From: Alistipes sp.
GTDB lineage: Bacteria; Bacillota; Clostridia; Oscillospirales; Ruminococcaceae
DNA length: 36,266 nt
Reading direction: 5' to 3'
Assembly (NCBI GenBank): GCA_023667265.1
Contig: JAMPAJ010000009.1
Coordinates: forward strand, 1-36,266
The position numbers were made by a program, and so were the translations under genes. This document shows positions 7,688 through 15,906 of this stretch, piece by piece. A model generated the notes under the pieces. That model saw only the letters and a list, made by a program, of their open reading frames with translations, ran no database searches and had not been told where the DNA came from. Numbering within the stretch: the stretch's first letter is position 1; each line of letters begins with the position of its first letter.

Positions 7688-9412
7688 TTACAATAGTCCG
7701 TCATATGGGAGAGCATTAATGACCTTTGCGTCGTACATTTGTATCACCAGTGCGTCCATGGCGGTAATGCCGCCTCCGTTTTGATAAACATCCGCATTGC
7801 GTTTTCCGTTTTCTGAAAGTGCATACTTGTCCTGGTTTCCTATGCTCTGAAGAATTATCGTAGCGTCGGAGATATCAATGATACCGTCTTCATTTGCATC
7901 GCCGTACGTAACACCGTCTTCCGATGCTGTGGGCTGAGCTGTCGGTGAATCTGTAGCCGGCGACGTGGTTGTATCTTTCGTAGACGGCTGAGATGTACCT
8001 CCGCCGTAGTAATCAGAAATCGAGATACCGTTTCCGCCTTGCCCGAGGGGTCTCGCATGGTCAAGGCTGATAAATTTTCCGTTATCGTCCTGCCAGAGCG
8101 CAGGCTCTACAAGAGCGTATTTTTCCTCATCCCATGTTCCGAAATTGTCATATACAAGTCCGCCTGTATCTCCGGAATTTTCATTGAAGCACCAGAATGT
8201 GTGGTGTATTCTCTTTTCAATCATGTAGTCGCGGAGGATAGTCATCCACTTTGTATTGTCGCCGGTCGGATCGTGAGTTTCGTCGATAAATCCTCCCCAT
8301 TCGCCCATGAGAAGCGGATGTCTGTTCTCCTCCACCATATATGCCCAGGTGTCGTACCAGTAATCGTCAAGAAGAGTTTCGCGGCTGAAATCCTTGTCGA
8401 ACCAGGTCTGATTATAAACCAGCGGGCCATAATCATGGGGCGACATTACAAGCTGGGACTGGTATTCGCCGAAATCCATGGGATGATCCTTCTCGCCGCG
8501 GAAGTTTCCGCCCCACCATGCGCCATGGTATGGCTGCTTGCTTTCATCGCCATAATTCGCATAATCAACGGCAGGCGAGTTCCAATCGCTTCCATTTTCA
8601 AATTTCGGATAAACCTCGATACCCTCGACCATTATCAGAAGGTTCGGATTGATGTCAAGAATTGCCTTTCCGCAGGTTTCAGCGGCATATTTCCAGTTTG
8701 TAGGATCGGTAGAATCGTCCCACTTTGCCATGCCCTGACCGTCATTTTTGCCATGAGGCTCGTTTTTCAGGTCGATAGCTATGATAGTATCGTCGTCCTT
8801 ATAATAGTCGGCAAACCATGTAAGCGCCTCGATCCAGTCCTCCGCAGAATAATTTGAATCATACCATAGCGGTATCTGATGTCCGGCGGAGTTTGTAGAC
8901 GCGCTGTGAATATCTATCATGATCTTCATGCCGTTTTCCCGACACCACTCGACAGCCTTATTCCAGATGTCGAAGCTGTACATGGGAGTTCCGCCGACCT
9001 CGCCGCTGAGAGTAAGCTCCGGATTTTCCCATTCGTTTATTTTTATCATCGGGTCGGGATCGCCGTTCTTCCATTGCAGAAGAATTTCAGTGGACATGGG
9101 AACACGAAGCAAATTGAATCCGTGGTCTGCAATTTCATTAAGCATTTCGTGCATATTACGCGACCAGACGCCGTCGAAAACCTGGCTTCCGACATTATAG
9201 CCGAACCAGTTGCAGCCTGTAAGCCAGACAGGATCTCCGTTCATATCAACAATTTCAGCATTTTCGTTAACATGAAGCCAGTCGTCATGATATTCGTCCG
9301 GAGCTGCACTTGCCGTGTCCTGATAGGTATTTGCCGCTGTTACGGCAGTTGTTAAGCCGAGCATAACGGCAGATATCGCCATAGCGGCAGATTTCTTGAA
9401 GAGATTATTCAT
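7688..9412 (-). CDS. Secreted GH5 endoglucanase with C-terminal type I dockerin
   Basis: A 574-residue cellulosomal enzyme. Residues 1-~37 form a signal peptide region. A GH5 TIM barrel spans ~45-450: GCNWFGYN, FNLLRVPMS (Arg103), the acid/base Glu218 in DLKNEPHG and the nucleophile Glu371 in MGEWGGF. A Thr/Ser/Pro linker (~471-501) leads to a dockerin (~503-570). The first Ca-binding loop is canonical (D505, N507, D509, D516). The second (D541, Y543, N545, D553) is degenerate. The enzyme should cut beta-1,4-glucan such as cellulose or related beta-glucans outside the cell, held to a scaffoldin by the dockerin. It is a single gene with its own promoter and terminator. The GH5 subfamily and exact substrate are not resolved. 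Confidence 0.94.
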   Translation of the reverse strand: MNNLFKKSAAMAISAVMLGLTTAVTAANTYQDTASAAPDEYHDDWLHVNENAEIVDMNGDPVWLTGCNWFGYNVGSQVFDGVWSRNMHEMLNEIADHGFNLLRVPMSTEILLQWKNGDPDPMIKINEWENPELTLSGEVGGTPMYSFDIWNKAVEWCRENGMKIMIDIHSASTNSAGHQIPLWYDSNYSAEDWIEALTWFADYYKDDDTIIAIDLKNEPHGKNDGQGMAKWDDSTDPTNWKYAAETCGKAILDINPNLLIMVEGIEVYPKFENGSDWNSPAVDYANYGDESKQPYHGAWWGGNFRGEKDHPMDFGEYQSQLVMSPHDYGPLVYNQTWFDKDFSRETLLDDYWYDTWAYMVEENRHPLLMGEWGGFIDETHDPTGDNTKWMTILRDYMIEKRIHHTFWCFNENSGDTGGLVYDNFGTWDEEKYALVEPALWQDDNGKFISLDHARPLGQGGNGISISDYYGGGTSQPSTKDTTTSPATDSPTAQPTASEDGVTYGDANEDGIIDISDATIILQSIGNQDKYALSENGKRNADVYQNGGGITAMDALVIQMYDAKVINALPYDGLL

Positions 9413-9444
9413 AAATATTTACCTCACAAAATTTTTCTGTACTA

Positions 9445-9523
9445 ATTATAACATATTTACTGCAAAAAATCAACACTTGCGGGAATAAATTTGAATTTAA
9501 AATAATTGCAGCGCGAGCTTGCC
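9445..9523 (-). promoter_or_regulatory. Promoter and upstream box of the GH5 gene
   Basis: On the minus strand: -35 TTGATT (9468-9473), a 17-base spacer, extended -10 TATAAT (9445-9450). The box GGCAAGCTCGCG (9512-9523) lies 38 bases upstream of the -35, matching the spacing at 5936-5947 and 36068-36079. Confidence 0.7.
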
Positions 9524-9573
9524 GGCGGTATTATTATGTAAATCTTTTAAAAATAAATTTATTTCCGCTCAGG

Positions 9574-9602
9574 TTGCAATTTTAGAAAATATATGTTATA
9601 AT
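9574..9602 (+). promoter_or_regulatory. Promoter of the UDP-sugar pyrophosphorylase gene
   Basis: TTGCAA (9574-9579), a 17-base spacer, and TATAAT (9597-9602) with a TG one base upstream (extended -10). It is divergent from the GH5 promoter. The 9512-9523 box lies 50 bases upstream in inverted orientation, so it could affect both. Confidence 0.75.
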
Positions 9603-9641
9603 AAGGATATTAACTAATTCTTATGGATAAGGAGAAAAACA

Positions 9642-10871
9642 ATGACCTACGAATCAGCCAAAAAAATACTGACGGACTGCGGACAGTCCCATCTGCTTAA
9701 ATATTACGACGAACTTAACGAAGCTGAAAAACAAGCTCTTCTTGACCAGATAGAGTCAACGGATCTTTCGCTGCTGGACAACTTAAAGGCAGAGAACCGT
9801 TTCTCTGCCCAGCGCGGCGAGATCGAGCCGCTTGGCGCAGTGACTGTTGACGACATTGCAAAAAACAGCGAAAGCTATCGCTCTGCAGGCATAGACGCAA
9901 TACGCAGCGGAAAGATTGCAGCCGTCCTTCTGGCAGGCGGTCAGGGCACACGTCTCGGCTTCGACAAACCGAAAGGAATGTTCAATATCGGCGTGACTCA
10001 TGAGCTTTTTATTTTCCAGTGCCTTATAAACAACCTGATGAAGGTGGTCGAGGAAACCGGAAGCTATATTCCGCTTTGCATCATGACGAGTGAAAAAAAC
10101 AATGAAGACACCGTGAATTTCTTCCGTGAAAAAGATTATTTCGGCTACAACAGCGAATATGTCAGCTTCTTTATCCAGGACATGGCGCCCTCTGTAGATT
10201 TCGACGGCAAGATACTCATGGAAAGCAAGTGCCGCATCTCCTCGTCTCCCAACGGCAACGGAGGCTGGTTCTCATCGCTGGTGCGTTCGGGACTTATGGA
10301 AAAGCTGAGAGCTCAGGGTGTGGAATGGCTCAACGTTTTCGCTGTTGACAACGTCCTGCAGCAGATCGCAGATCCTATGTTCATCGGCGCAGTCATCAAG
10401 TCCGGCTGCGAATCCGGCAGCAAGTGCGTTGCAAAGGCAGACCCATATGAAAGAGTCGGAGCAATGTGCCTGGAGGACGGTATGCCCTCGATCGTAGAAT
10501 ATTACGAGCTGACAGAAGAAATGGCGAACCAGCGTCTCGAAAACGGCGAGCTTGCCTATAAATTCGGCGTTATCCTCAACTATCTTTTCAGAATAGACAG
10601 ATTAATGGAAATAAATAACAGCAGGATGCCCGTACACGTGGTTGAGAAAAAGATACCTCACATCGACGAAAACGGCTGTCTGACAAGTCCTGAAAAGCCC
10701 AACGGCTTCAAATTCGAGACGCTTATTCTGGATATGATACACATGAACAGGAGCTGCCTGCCCTACGAGGTGGTGCGAAACAGGGAATTTGCCCCGATAA
10801 AGAATCCCACGGGCGTTGATTCCGTAGAATCCGCAAGGGCGCTTCTTGCGGAAAACGGCGTAGAGCTCTGA
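9642..10871 (+). CDS. UTP-dependent UDP-sugar (UDP-GlcNAc-type) pyrophosphorylase
   Basis: A 409-residue protein of the UDPGP family (PF01704). The nucleotide-binding loop LAGGQGTRLG (97-106) is followed by FDKPKGMFNIG. The eukaryote-like NVFAVDNVL motif, conserved around the sugar-nucleotide site, lies downstream. Such enzymes make UDP-GlcNAc, UDP-GalNAc or UDP-glucose from the sugar-1-phosphate and UTP. The size suits the bacterial branch of the eukaryotic-type UDP-N-acetylhexosamine pyrophosphorylases rather than GalU or GlmU. It has an AAGGAG ribosome site, its own promoter and no operon partner. Which sugar it uses is not visible. Confidence 0.87.
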   Translation: MTYESAKKILTDCGQSHLLKYYDELNEAEKQALLDQIESTDLSLLDNLKAENRFSAQRGEIEPLGAVTVDDIAKNSESYRSAGIDAIRSGKIAAVLLAGGQGTRLGFDKPKGMFNIGVTHELFIFQCLINNLMKVVEETGSYIPLCIMTSEKNNEDTVNFFREKDYFGYNSEYVSFFIQDMAPSVDFDGKILMESKCRISSSPNGNGGWFSSLVRSGLMEKLRAQGVEWLNVFAVDNVLQQIADPMFIGAVIKSGCESGSKCVAKADPYERVGAMCLEDGMPSIVEYYELTEEMANQRLENGELAYKFGVILNYLFRIDRLMEINNSRMPVHVVEKKIPHIDENGCLTSPEKPNGFKFETLILDMIHMNRSCLPYEVVRNREFAPIKNPTGVDSVESARALLAENGVEL

Positions 10872-10889
10872 TTTTTAATTTTTTCCGGA

Positions 10890-10948
10890 GAGTGTTGACG
10901 CTGCTGCGCAACGGCGGCTTGCAGTCATTTCGTATAGCGTCAACACTC
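10890..10948 (+). repeat. Long-loop inverted repeat after the pyrophosphorylase gene
   Basis: Thirteen bases at 10890-10902 are the exact reverse complement of 10936-10948, with a 33-base loop and no T-run. A smaller hairpin (10966-10971 with 10981-10986) follows. These may form the 3' end of the upstream mRNA or the leader of the ABC operon. Confidence 0.5.
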
Positions 10949-11009
10949 CATAAATAAAATCTTAGGCGGACTTATTAGTAGTCCGCTGAATTTGCGTTAA
11001 GGTGAAAAT

Positions 11010-12731
11010 ATGAAAAAGCTGTTAAAATATTTGAAGAACTACAAAAAAGAACTTGTCTTCGGACCGTTTTTCAAGCTTCTGGAAGCTATTTTCGAGCTTA
11101 TTGTCCCTTTCGTCATGGCAAATATCATTGACAAGGGAATTGCTAATAACGACACAGCGTACATACTGAAAATGTGCGGAGTTATCGTTATTTTAGGTGT
11201 CTGCGGTCTTGGATTCGCGCTTACCTGCCAGTACCTTGCGGCAAGATGCGCATACGGCTTCGGAACTGAGCTGCGGCGCGCCATGTACAGCCACATCAAT
11301 TCCCTGTCCCACAGCAGCGTTGACCAAATCGGAACTGCATCGCTGGTAAACAGACTGACAAACGACACGAATACCGTCCAGAACGGCGTGAATATGTTCA
11401 TCCGGCTTGCCGTCCGCGCACCGTTTCTCGTCATCGGAGCGGCGGTCATGGCGGTGACCATAGATGTAAAGCTCTCCCTGATCTTCTTCATTGCCGCTCC
11501 GCTTATCTCCGCAATTATTTTCGTTATAATGAAAAAAACCGTGCCCATGTACAAAAAAACTCAGCAGAAGCTCGACCGCGCCGCTCTTCTTACACGGGAA
11601 AACATCGAGGGAACTCGTGTTATACGCGCATTTTCCCGTCAGCAGGAGGAAATCGAGGAATTCGATTCGGCAGTCGACGAAATCGCTGAAAGCTCGATAG
11701 CAGTCGGAAAGATCTCCGCTGTCCTCAATCCTGCCGCTTTTATGATAATGAATCTTGGCATCGTCGCCATTATCTGGTTCGGAGGAGTCCGCATAGACGC
11801 CGGAAGCCTGACCCAGGGCGAGCTGACTGCCTTTACCAATTACATGACTCAGATACTTCTTGCACTGGTAGTACTGGCTAACCTTATTGTCACCTTCACC
11901 AAGGCTTTCGCCTCGGCAAACCGCGTAAGCGAGGTTTTCGACCTTCCTCCGGAGGAAAACGGCAGCTGTTATCACGGCTGTCCCGACGGAAATATCATTG
12001 AGTTCCGCAGCGTTTCCTTTGCTTATGAGGGTGCAGGCGACTGCTCTGTCCACGATCTTTCATTCGAGCTGAGATCCGGCGAAATGCTGGGAATTATCGG
12101 CGGCACAGGCAGCGGAAAATCCACCGCAGCAGCCCTCATCCCCTGCTTCTATCAGCCCACCGAGGGCGAGGTTCTCGTAGAAGGCGTAAACGTGCTGAAC
12201 CGGGACAGAGACGAGCTCCGCGGAATGATCGGCTACGTACCGCAGAAAACAGTACTTTTCACCGGAACCGTCCGGGAAAATATGCGTTGGCGCAAGGCAG
12301 GCGCTTCCGATGAGGAAATTATCGCAGCTTTAAAAACCGCTCAGGCATGGGAGTTTGTTGAAAAAATGCCTGATGGACTGGATACGCTTATATCTCAGGG
12401 CGGAAAAAATCTCTCCGGCGGTCAGAAGCAGCGTATCGCCATTGCCAGAGCTCTTGTGGGCGAGCCGAAAATATTGATACTGGACGACTCCACAAGCGCG
12501 CTGGATTACGCAACTGACCTGCGGCTGCGCAAGGCGCTGAAAGAGAACATGGCTGATACGACCGTAATAATGATCTCGCAGCGGACCACATCTCTCAAGG
12601 ACGCTGCAAAAATCATCGTCATGGACGACGGCGAACCGGCTGGCATCGGCACTCACGAAGAGCTGCTCCGGAGCTGTGAGGTCTATCGGGAAATTTACGA
12701 ATCACAGATGAACGAAAGGGAGGAAGCGTGA
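11010..12731 (+). CDS. Heterodimeric ABC exporter, subunit with degenerate ATP site
   Basis: A 573-residue half-transporter: six-helix exporter membrane domain (~1-310), then an ATPase domain with Walker A GGTGSGKST (~residue 364), signature LSGGQKQR and Walker B ILILDD. The residue after the Walker B Asp is Asp rather than the catalytic Glu, as in the degenerate half of heterodimeric exporters such as TM287/288 and BmrCD. The partner starts one base after this stop and has the complementary change. An AAGGTG ribosome site precedes the ATG. Likely substrates are drugs, lipids or peptides; nothing nearby specifies which. Confidence 0.92.
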   Translation: MKKLLKYLKNYKKELVFGPFFKLLEAIFELIVPFVMANIIDKGIANNDTAYILKMCGVIVILGVCGLGFALTCQYLAARCAYGFGTELRRAMYSHINSLSHSSVDQIGTASLVNRLTNDTNTVQNGVNMFIRLAVRAPFLVIGAAVMAVTIDVKLSLIFFIAAPLISAIIFVIMKKTVPMYKKTQQKLDRAALLTRENIEGTRVIRAFSRQQEEIEEFDSAVDEIAESSIAVGKISAVLNPAAFMIMNLGIVAIIWFGGVRIDAGSLTQGELTAFTNYMTQILLALVVLANLIVTFTKAFASANRVSEVFDLPPEENGSCYHGCPDGNIIEFRSVSFAYEGAGDCSVHDLSFELRSGEMLGIIGGTGSGKSTAAALIPCFYQPTEGEVLVEGVNVLNRDRDELRGMIGYVPQKTVLFTGTVRENMRWRKAGASDEEIIAALKTAQAWEFVEKMPDGLDTLISQGGKNLSGGQKQRIAIARALVGEPKILILDDSTSALDYATDLRLRKALKENMADTTVIMISQRTTSLKDAAKIIVMDDGEPAGIGTHEELLRSCEVYREIYESQMNEREEA

Positions 12732-12732
12732 A

Positions 12733-14472
12733 ATGTTTACAGCGTTAAAGAGAATTTTTTCATACGCAAGACCATATATGTCGTACTTCGTTCTGACGCT
12801 GGCTTACGCGCTTATCAGCGTTTCGCTTTCGTTGACCGTCCCGGTGTTCATCGGCAGGGCTGTCGATTGCTGCACAGGCAAGGGTCTTGTAGATTTTTCC
12901 GAGTTGGAGAAGATCGCGGTCGAGCTTGGAGCAATGGTCGTCGGCAGCGGTATTTTTCAGTGGCTAATGAGTCTTTGCACTAACAAACTCGCCTTTCTCA
13001 CCGTCCGTGATCTGCGAAGCGACGTATTCGCCAAGCTGGAGCGCGTACCTCTGCGGTTCATTGACAGAACCACAAAGGGCGAACTGACGAGCCGCGTCAT
13101 TAACGATATAGAGATAATCTCCGACGGTCTGCTCCAGGGCTTTACCCAGTTTTTCAGCGGAATCATAACGATCCTGGGCACTCTTGTATTCATGATGTTC
13201 ATTAATTTCAAGATTGCCATAGTTGTAGTGCTGCTGACTCCCCTTTCATTTCTGGCTGCTTCAAAAATCACGAAAGCGACTCACAATTCATATGCCCGTC
13301 AATCTGAAATGCGCGGAAAAATGGTCAGCTTTGCGGAAGAAATGGCTGGAAATCAGAAAATCGTCAAGGCGTTTGTGTACGACAAGCGCGCGGAGGAAAA
13401 ATTTGAGGAGATAAATTGCGAATACGGGAAAATCGGCGTAAAAGCAACGTTTTTCAGCTCTATGACCAACCCTGTCACAAGGTTTGTAAACGGTCTTATC
13501 TACGCCTCGGTAGGACTTTTAGGCTCGCTGGGAGCTGTCGGCTCACTTTCATTCGTCGGCAAAATGACCGTAGGTAATCTCTCCAGTTTCCTCGCCTATT
13601 CCAACCAGTACACCAAGCCGTTCAACGAAATTTCAGGCGTTTTTGCGGAGCTGCAAAATGCCATTGCCTCGGCTCAGCGCGTTTTCAGCGTCCTTGACCA
13701 GGAAGAGGTAAGCGACGATTCGGAAAAGGCGGCTCTTTCGGACTGCTCCGGAGCTGTAAAATTCGAGAACGTATTTTTCTCCTACGACCCGAAAGTCAAG
13801 CTTATCCAGGATTTCAGCCTCGACGTAAAACCCGGTCAGCGGATAGCCATTGTAGGCCCTACAGGCTGCGGAAAATCGACTATCATCAATCTGCTTCTGA
13901 GATTCTACGACATAGAAAGCGGCAGAATACTGATTTCCGGAAAAAATATCAATGATATCACACGCGACAGTCTCCGAAGCAGTTTTGGAATGGTTTTACA
14001 GGAGACCTGGGTATTCACCGGCACTGTAGCCGAAAATATCAGCTACGGCAAAGACGGCGCGACCATGGAAGAGATCATCGCCGCCGCAAAATCAGTCCAC
14101 GCCCACGGCTTTATCAAGCGTCTGCCAAAGGGCTACAACACCGTTATCTCCGAGGACAGCGGTCTTTCCCAGGGTCAGAAGCAGCTCATCTGTATCGCCC
14201 GGATCATGCTGATGAATCCGCCCATGCTTATTCTCGACGAAGCCACAAGCTCCATTGACCTGCGGACGGAGCATCGTATTCAGAGAGCTTTTATCAAGCT
14301 TATGGAGGGCAAGACCAGCTTCATTATAGCTCATCGTCTGTCAACTATCAAAAACTCCGATATGATACTTGTCCTGAAAAACGGAAATATCATTGAGCAG
14401 GGCAGCCATGACGCACTTATGAAACAAGACGGATTCTATGCTCAGCTTTACAACAGCCAGTTTGCATCATAA
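12733..14472 (+). CDS. Heterodimeric ABC exporter, subunit with catalytic ATP site
   Basis: A 579-residue half-transporter pairing with the preceding gene. It has an exporter-type membrane domain, Walker A GPTGCGKST (~residue 375), signature LSQGQKQ, Walker B LILDEATSSID and an AHRLST H-loop. Its Walker B glutamate is intact, but the signature is LSQGQ instead of LSGGQ. Together with the Asp in the partner's Walker B this gives one complete and one crippled ATP site, the expected heterodimer layout. The gene starts one base after its partner's stop, with GGGAGGAAGCG overlapping that stop, so the two are translationally linked. Confidence 0.93.
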   Translation: MFTALKRIFSYARPYMSYFVLTLAYALISVSLSLTVPVFIGRAVDCCTGKGLVDFSELEKIAVELGAMVVGSGIFQWLMSLCTNKLAFLTVRDLRSDVFAKLERVPLRFIDRTTKGELTSRVINDIEIISDGLLQGFTQFFSGIITILGTLVFMMFINFKIAIVVVLLTPLSFLAASKITKATHNSYARQSEMRGKMVSFAEEMAGNQKIVKAFVYDKRAEEKFEEINCEYGKIGVKATFFSSMTNPVTRFVNGLIYASVGLLGSLGAVGSLSFVGKMTVGNLSSFLAYSNQYTKPFNEISGVFAELQNAIASAQRVFSVLDQEEVSDDSEKAALSDCSGAVKFENVFFSYDPKVKLIQDFSLDVKPGQRIAIVGPTGCGKSTIINLLLRFYDIESGRILISGKNINDITRDSLRSSFGMVLQETWVFTGTVAENISYGKDGATMEEIIAAAKSVHAHGFIKRLPKGYNTVISEDSGLSQGQKQLICIARIMLMNPPMLILDEATSSIDLRTEHRIQRAFIKLMEGKTSFIIAHRLSTIKNSDMILVLKNGNIIEQGSHDALMKQDGFYAQLYNSQFAS

Positions 14473-14554
14473 CAGTGGTTTGTGCAAATTGCATAAAGAT
14501 AATACTTGAAAAATATTAAACTGCACAATTTTACTTTGCATACAAAAAAGTTCT

Positions 14555-14583
14555 TTGACAAATGGCGAATTTTGTGATATAAT
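14555..14583 (+). promoter_or_regulatory. Promoter of the minD-mgs pair
   Basis: A consensus TTGACA (14555-14560), a 17-base spacer and TATAAT (14578-14583) lie upstream of the MinD-like gene. The leader up to 14645 contains a small GAGTC/GACTC hairpin and an AAAGGAAAG ribosome site. Confidence 0.85.
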
Positions 14584-14645
14584 ATACATTAGAGTTATAA
14601 TTTTTTATGATGTGAGTCTGTGCCAGGACTCTGAAAGGAAAGAAA

Positions 14646-15383
14646 ATGTCGAAAATAATTGCTGTTACTTCCGGAAAAGGCGGAACCGGAAAATCTACCG
14701 TTTGTGCCGGTCTCGGTTACACCCTCGCTAAACAGGGTCACAGAACTCTTCTTATAGAGCTTGACTTCGGTCTTCGCTGTCTTGATATTATGTTTGGTCT
14801 TGATAATGATATCAAGTACGACCTGGGCGACGTACTTAAAGGCAGCAAAACGGCTCTGGAGGCTGTTGCACAGGTGCCTATGGCTTCAAATCTCAGCATT
14901 CTCTGCGCCCCTAAGACACTCACTACAGTTACTGCCGCTCAGATCGTTGAGATATGCCGTTCTGTAAAAAAATATTTTGAATATATCATCATCGACACCG
15001 GCGCAGGAATCAGCTCCCATGTTTTCGACATTGTAGAGCAGGCTAACCTCATTCTGGTAGTTTCAACTCCCGACCCTGTCTGCATCCGTGACGCAAGTCT
15101 GATGTCCGACGAGTTCTACAACAGAGGAAATAAGAGCCAGCGTCTTATTATAAATAAGATAAGCAAAAAGGTTATCGGAGAGTCGCTGGTCAACAACCTT
15201 GACGAGATCATTGATAAGATCGGAGTTCAGCTTATCGGCGTTATTCCCGATGATTTCAAGATGACAGTTGCAACGGGCAAGGGCAATCCTATTCCCACAG
15301 ATTCTGCTGCATTAAAGGCTTTCGACGCGATCTCAAAGCGTCTCGGCGGAGAATTTGTTCCGCTTACAGTTAAAACTTCATGA
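14646..15383 (+). CDS. minD: MinD/ParA-like septum-site ATPase
   Basis: A 245-residue P-loop ATPase with the deviant Walker A GKGGTGKST (10-18), whose first Lys11 is the signature lysine. It also has the LLIELDFGLRCLDIMFG switch region and an IIIDTGAGIS Walker B/A' segment. These mark the MinD family, which positions the division site by membrane-bound dimers. The usual C-terminal amphipathic membrane helix is not obvious: the chain ends in FVPLTVKTS. No minC or minE is adjacent; the next gene is a methylglyoxal synthase-like protein. Regulation is from a strong promoter at 14555. Another MinD/ParA-type role (for example FlhG-like) is possible. Confidence 0.82.
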   Translation: MSKIIAVTSGKGGTGKSTVCAGLGYTLAKQGHRTLLIELDFGLRCLDIMFGLDNDIKYDLGDVLKGSKTALEAVAQVPMASNLSILCAPKTLTTVTAAQIVEICRSVKKYFEYIIIDTGAGISSHVFDIVEQANLILVVSTPDPVCIRDASLMSDEFYNRGNKSQRLIINKISKKVIGESLVNNLDEIIDKIGVQLIGVIPDDFKMTVATGKGNPIPTDSAALKAFDAISKRLGGEFVPLTVKTS

Positions 15384-15417
15384 TGATAATTCCGCTGTGC
15401 GGGGAAAGGATAAAAAA

Positions 15418-15819
15418 ATGAAGATTGCAATAATCGCTCATGACGCAAAAAAGGAACTTATGGTGCAGTTTTGCAGCGCATACTGCGGCATTCTTTCAAA
15501 ACACTCACTGATCGCAACTAACACTACCGGAAAACAGGTAAGTGAGGCAACAGGTCTTCCTATCAAACGCTATTTAAGCGGACGAGGCGGAGCTGAACAG
15601 ATTCTTGCTCTTCTTTCCTGCAACGAGGTGGACGTCCTGCTGTTTTTCAGAGACCCTATCAATCCGAAGTCTACGGATGCAAATGATATCGACCTGCTGA
15701 GACTCTGCGACGTTCACAATGTCCCTGTTGCCACAAATATCGCAACAGCGGAGGCGCTTATCCTTGCCCTCGAAAGAGGAGACCTTGACTGGCGCGAGGC
15801 TGGCAGCGTTTCTATCTGA
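15418..15819 (+). CDS. Methylglyoxal synthase-like protein with altered active site
   Basis: A 133-residue protein clearly of the MGS family: MKIAIIAHDAKK, the ATNTTGK phosphate loop, LLFFRDPINP, and VPVATNIATAEALI. Active methylglyoxal synthases convert dihydroxyacetone phosphate to methylglyoxal. Here the GPxGGDQQ segment reads GRGGAEQ, one residue shorter, with Ala59 in place of the catalytic Asp (Asp71 in E. coli). The His98 and Asp101 positions read Thr86 and Asn89; Asp9 and Asp79 remain. Activity is therefore doubtful, and a regulatory or changed function is plausible. The start at 15418 has an AAAGGA site; a frame upstream is open but lacks one. It is 34 bases after minD and is followed by a terminator. 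Confidence 0.82.
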   Translation: MKIAIIAHDAKKELMVQFCSAYCGILSKHSLIATNTTGKQVSEATGLPIKRYLSGRGGAEQILALLSCNEVDVLLFFRDPINPKSTDANDIDLLRLCDVHNVPVATNIATAEALILALERGDLDWREAGSVSI

Positions 15820-15850
15820 TCTATGCTTTTTATGTCCAGAAACAGGGCAA

Positions 15851-15879
15851 AAAATTCTCCCTGAAAAAGGGAGAATTTT
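15851..15879 (+). terminator. Intrinsic terminator after the mgs-like gene
   Basis: A perfect 11-base-pair stem (15851-15861 with 15869-15879) ending in TTTT. It separates the minD-mgs unit from hisS. Confidence 0.85.
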
Positions 15880-15906
15880 CATGTTAACACAAGAAAGGTT
15901 GATTTT

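Noticed and set aside
8039-8857. A 272-codon plus-strand open frame
   Set aside because: It lies antisense within the GH5 gene, whose catalytic motifs are clear; it is a codon-usage shadow.
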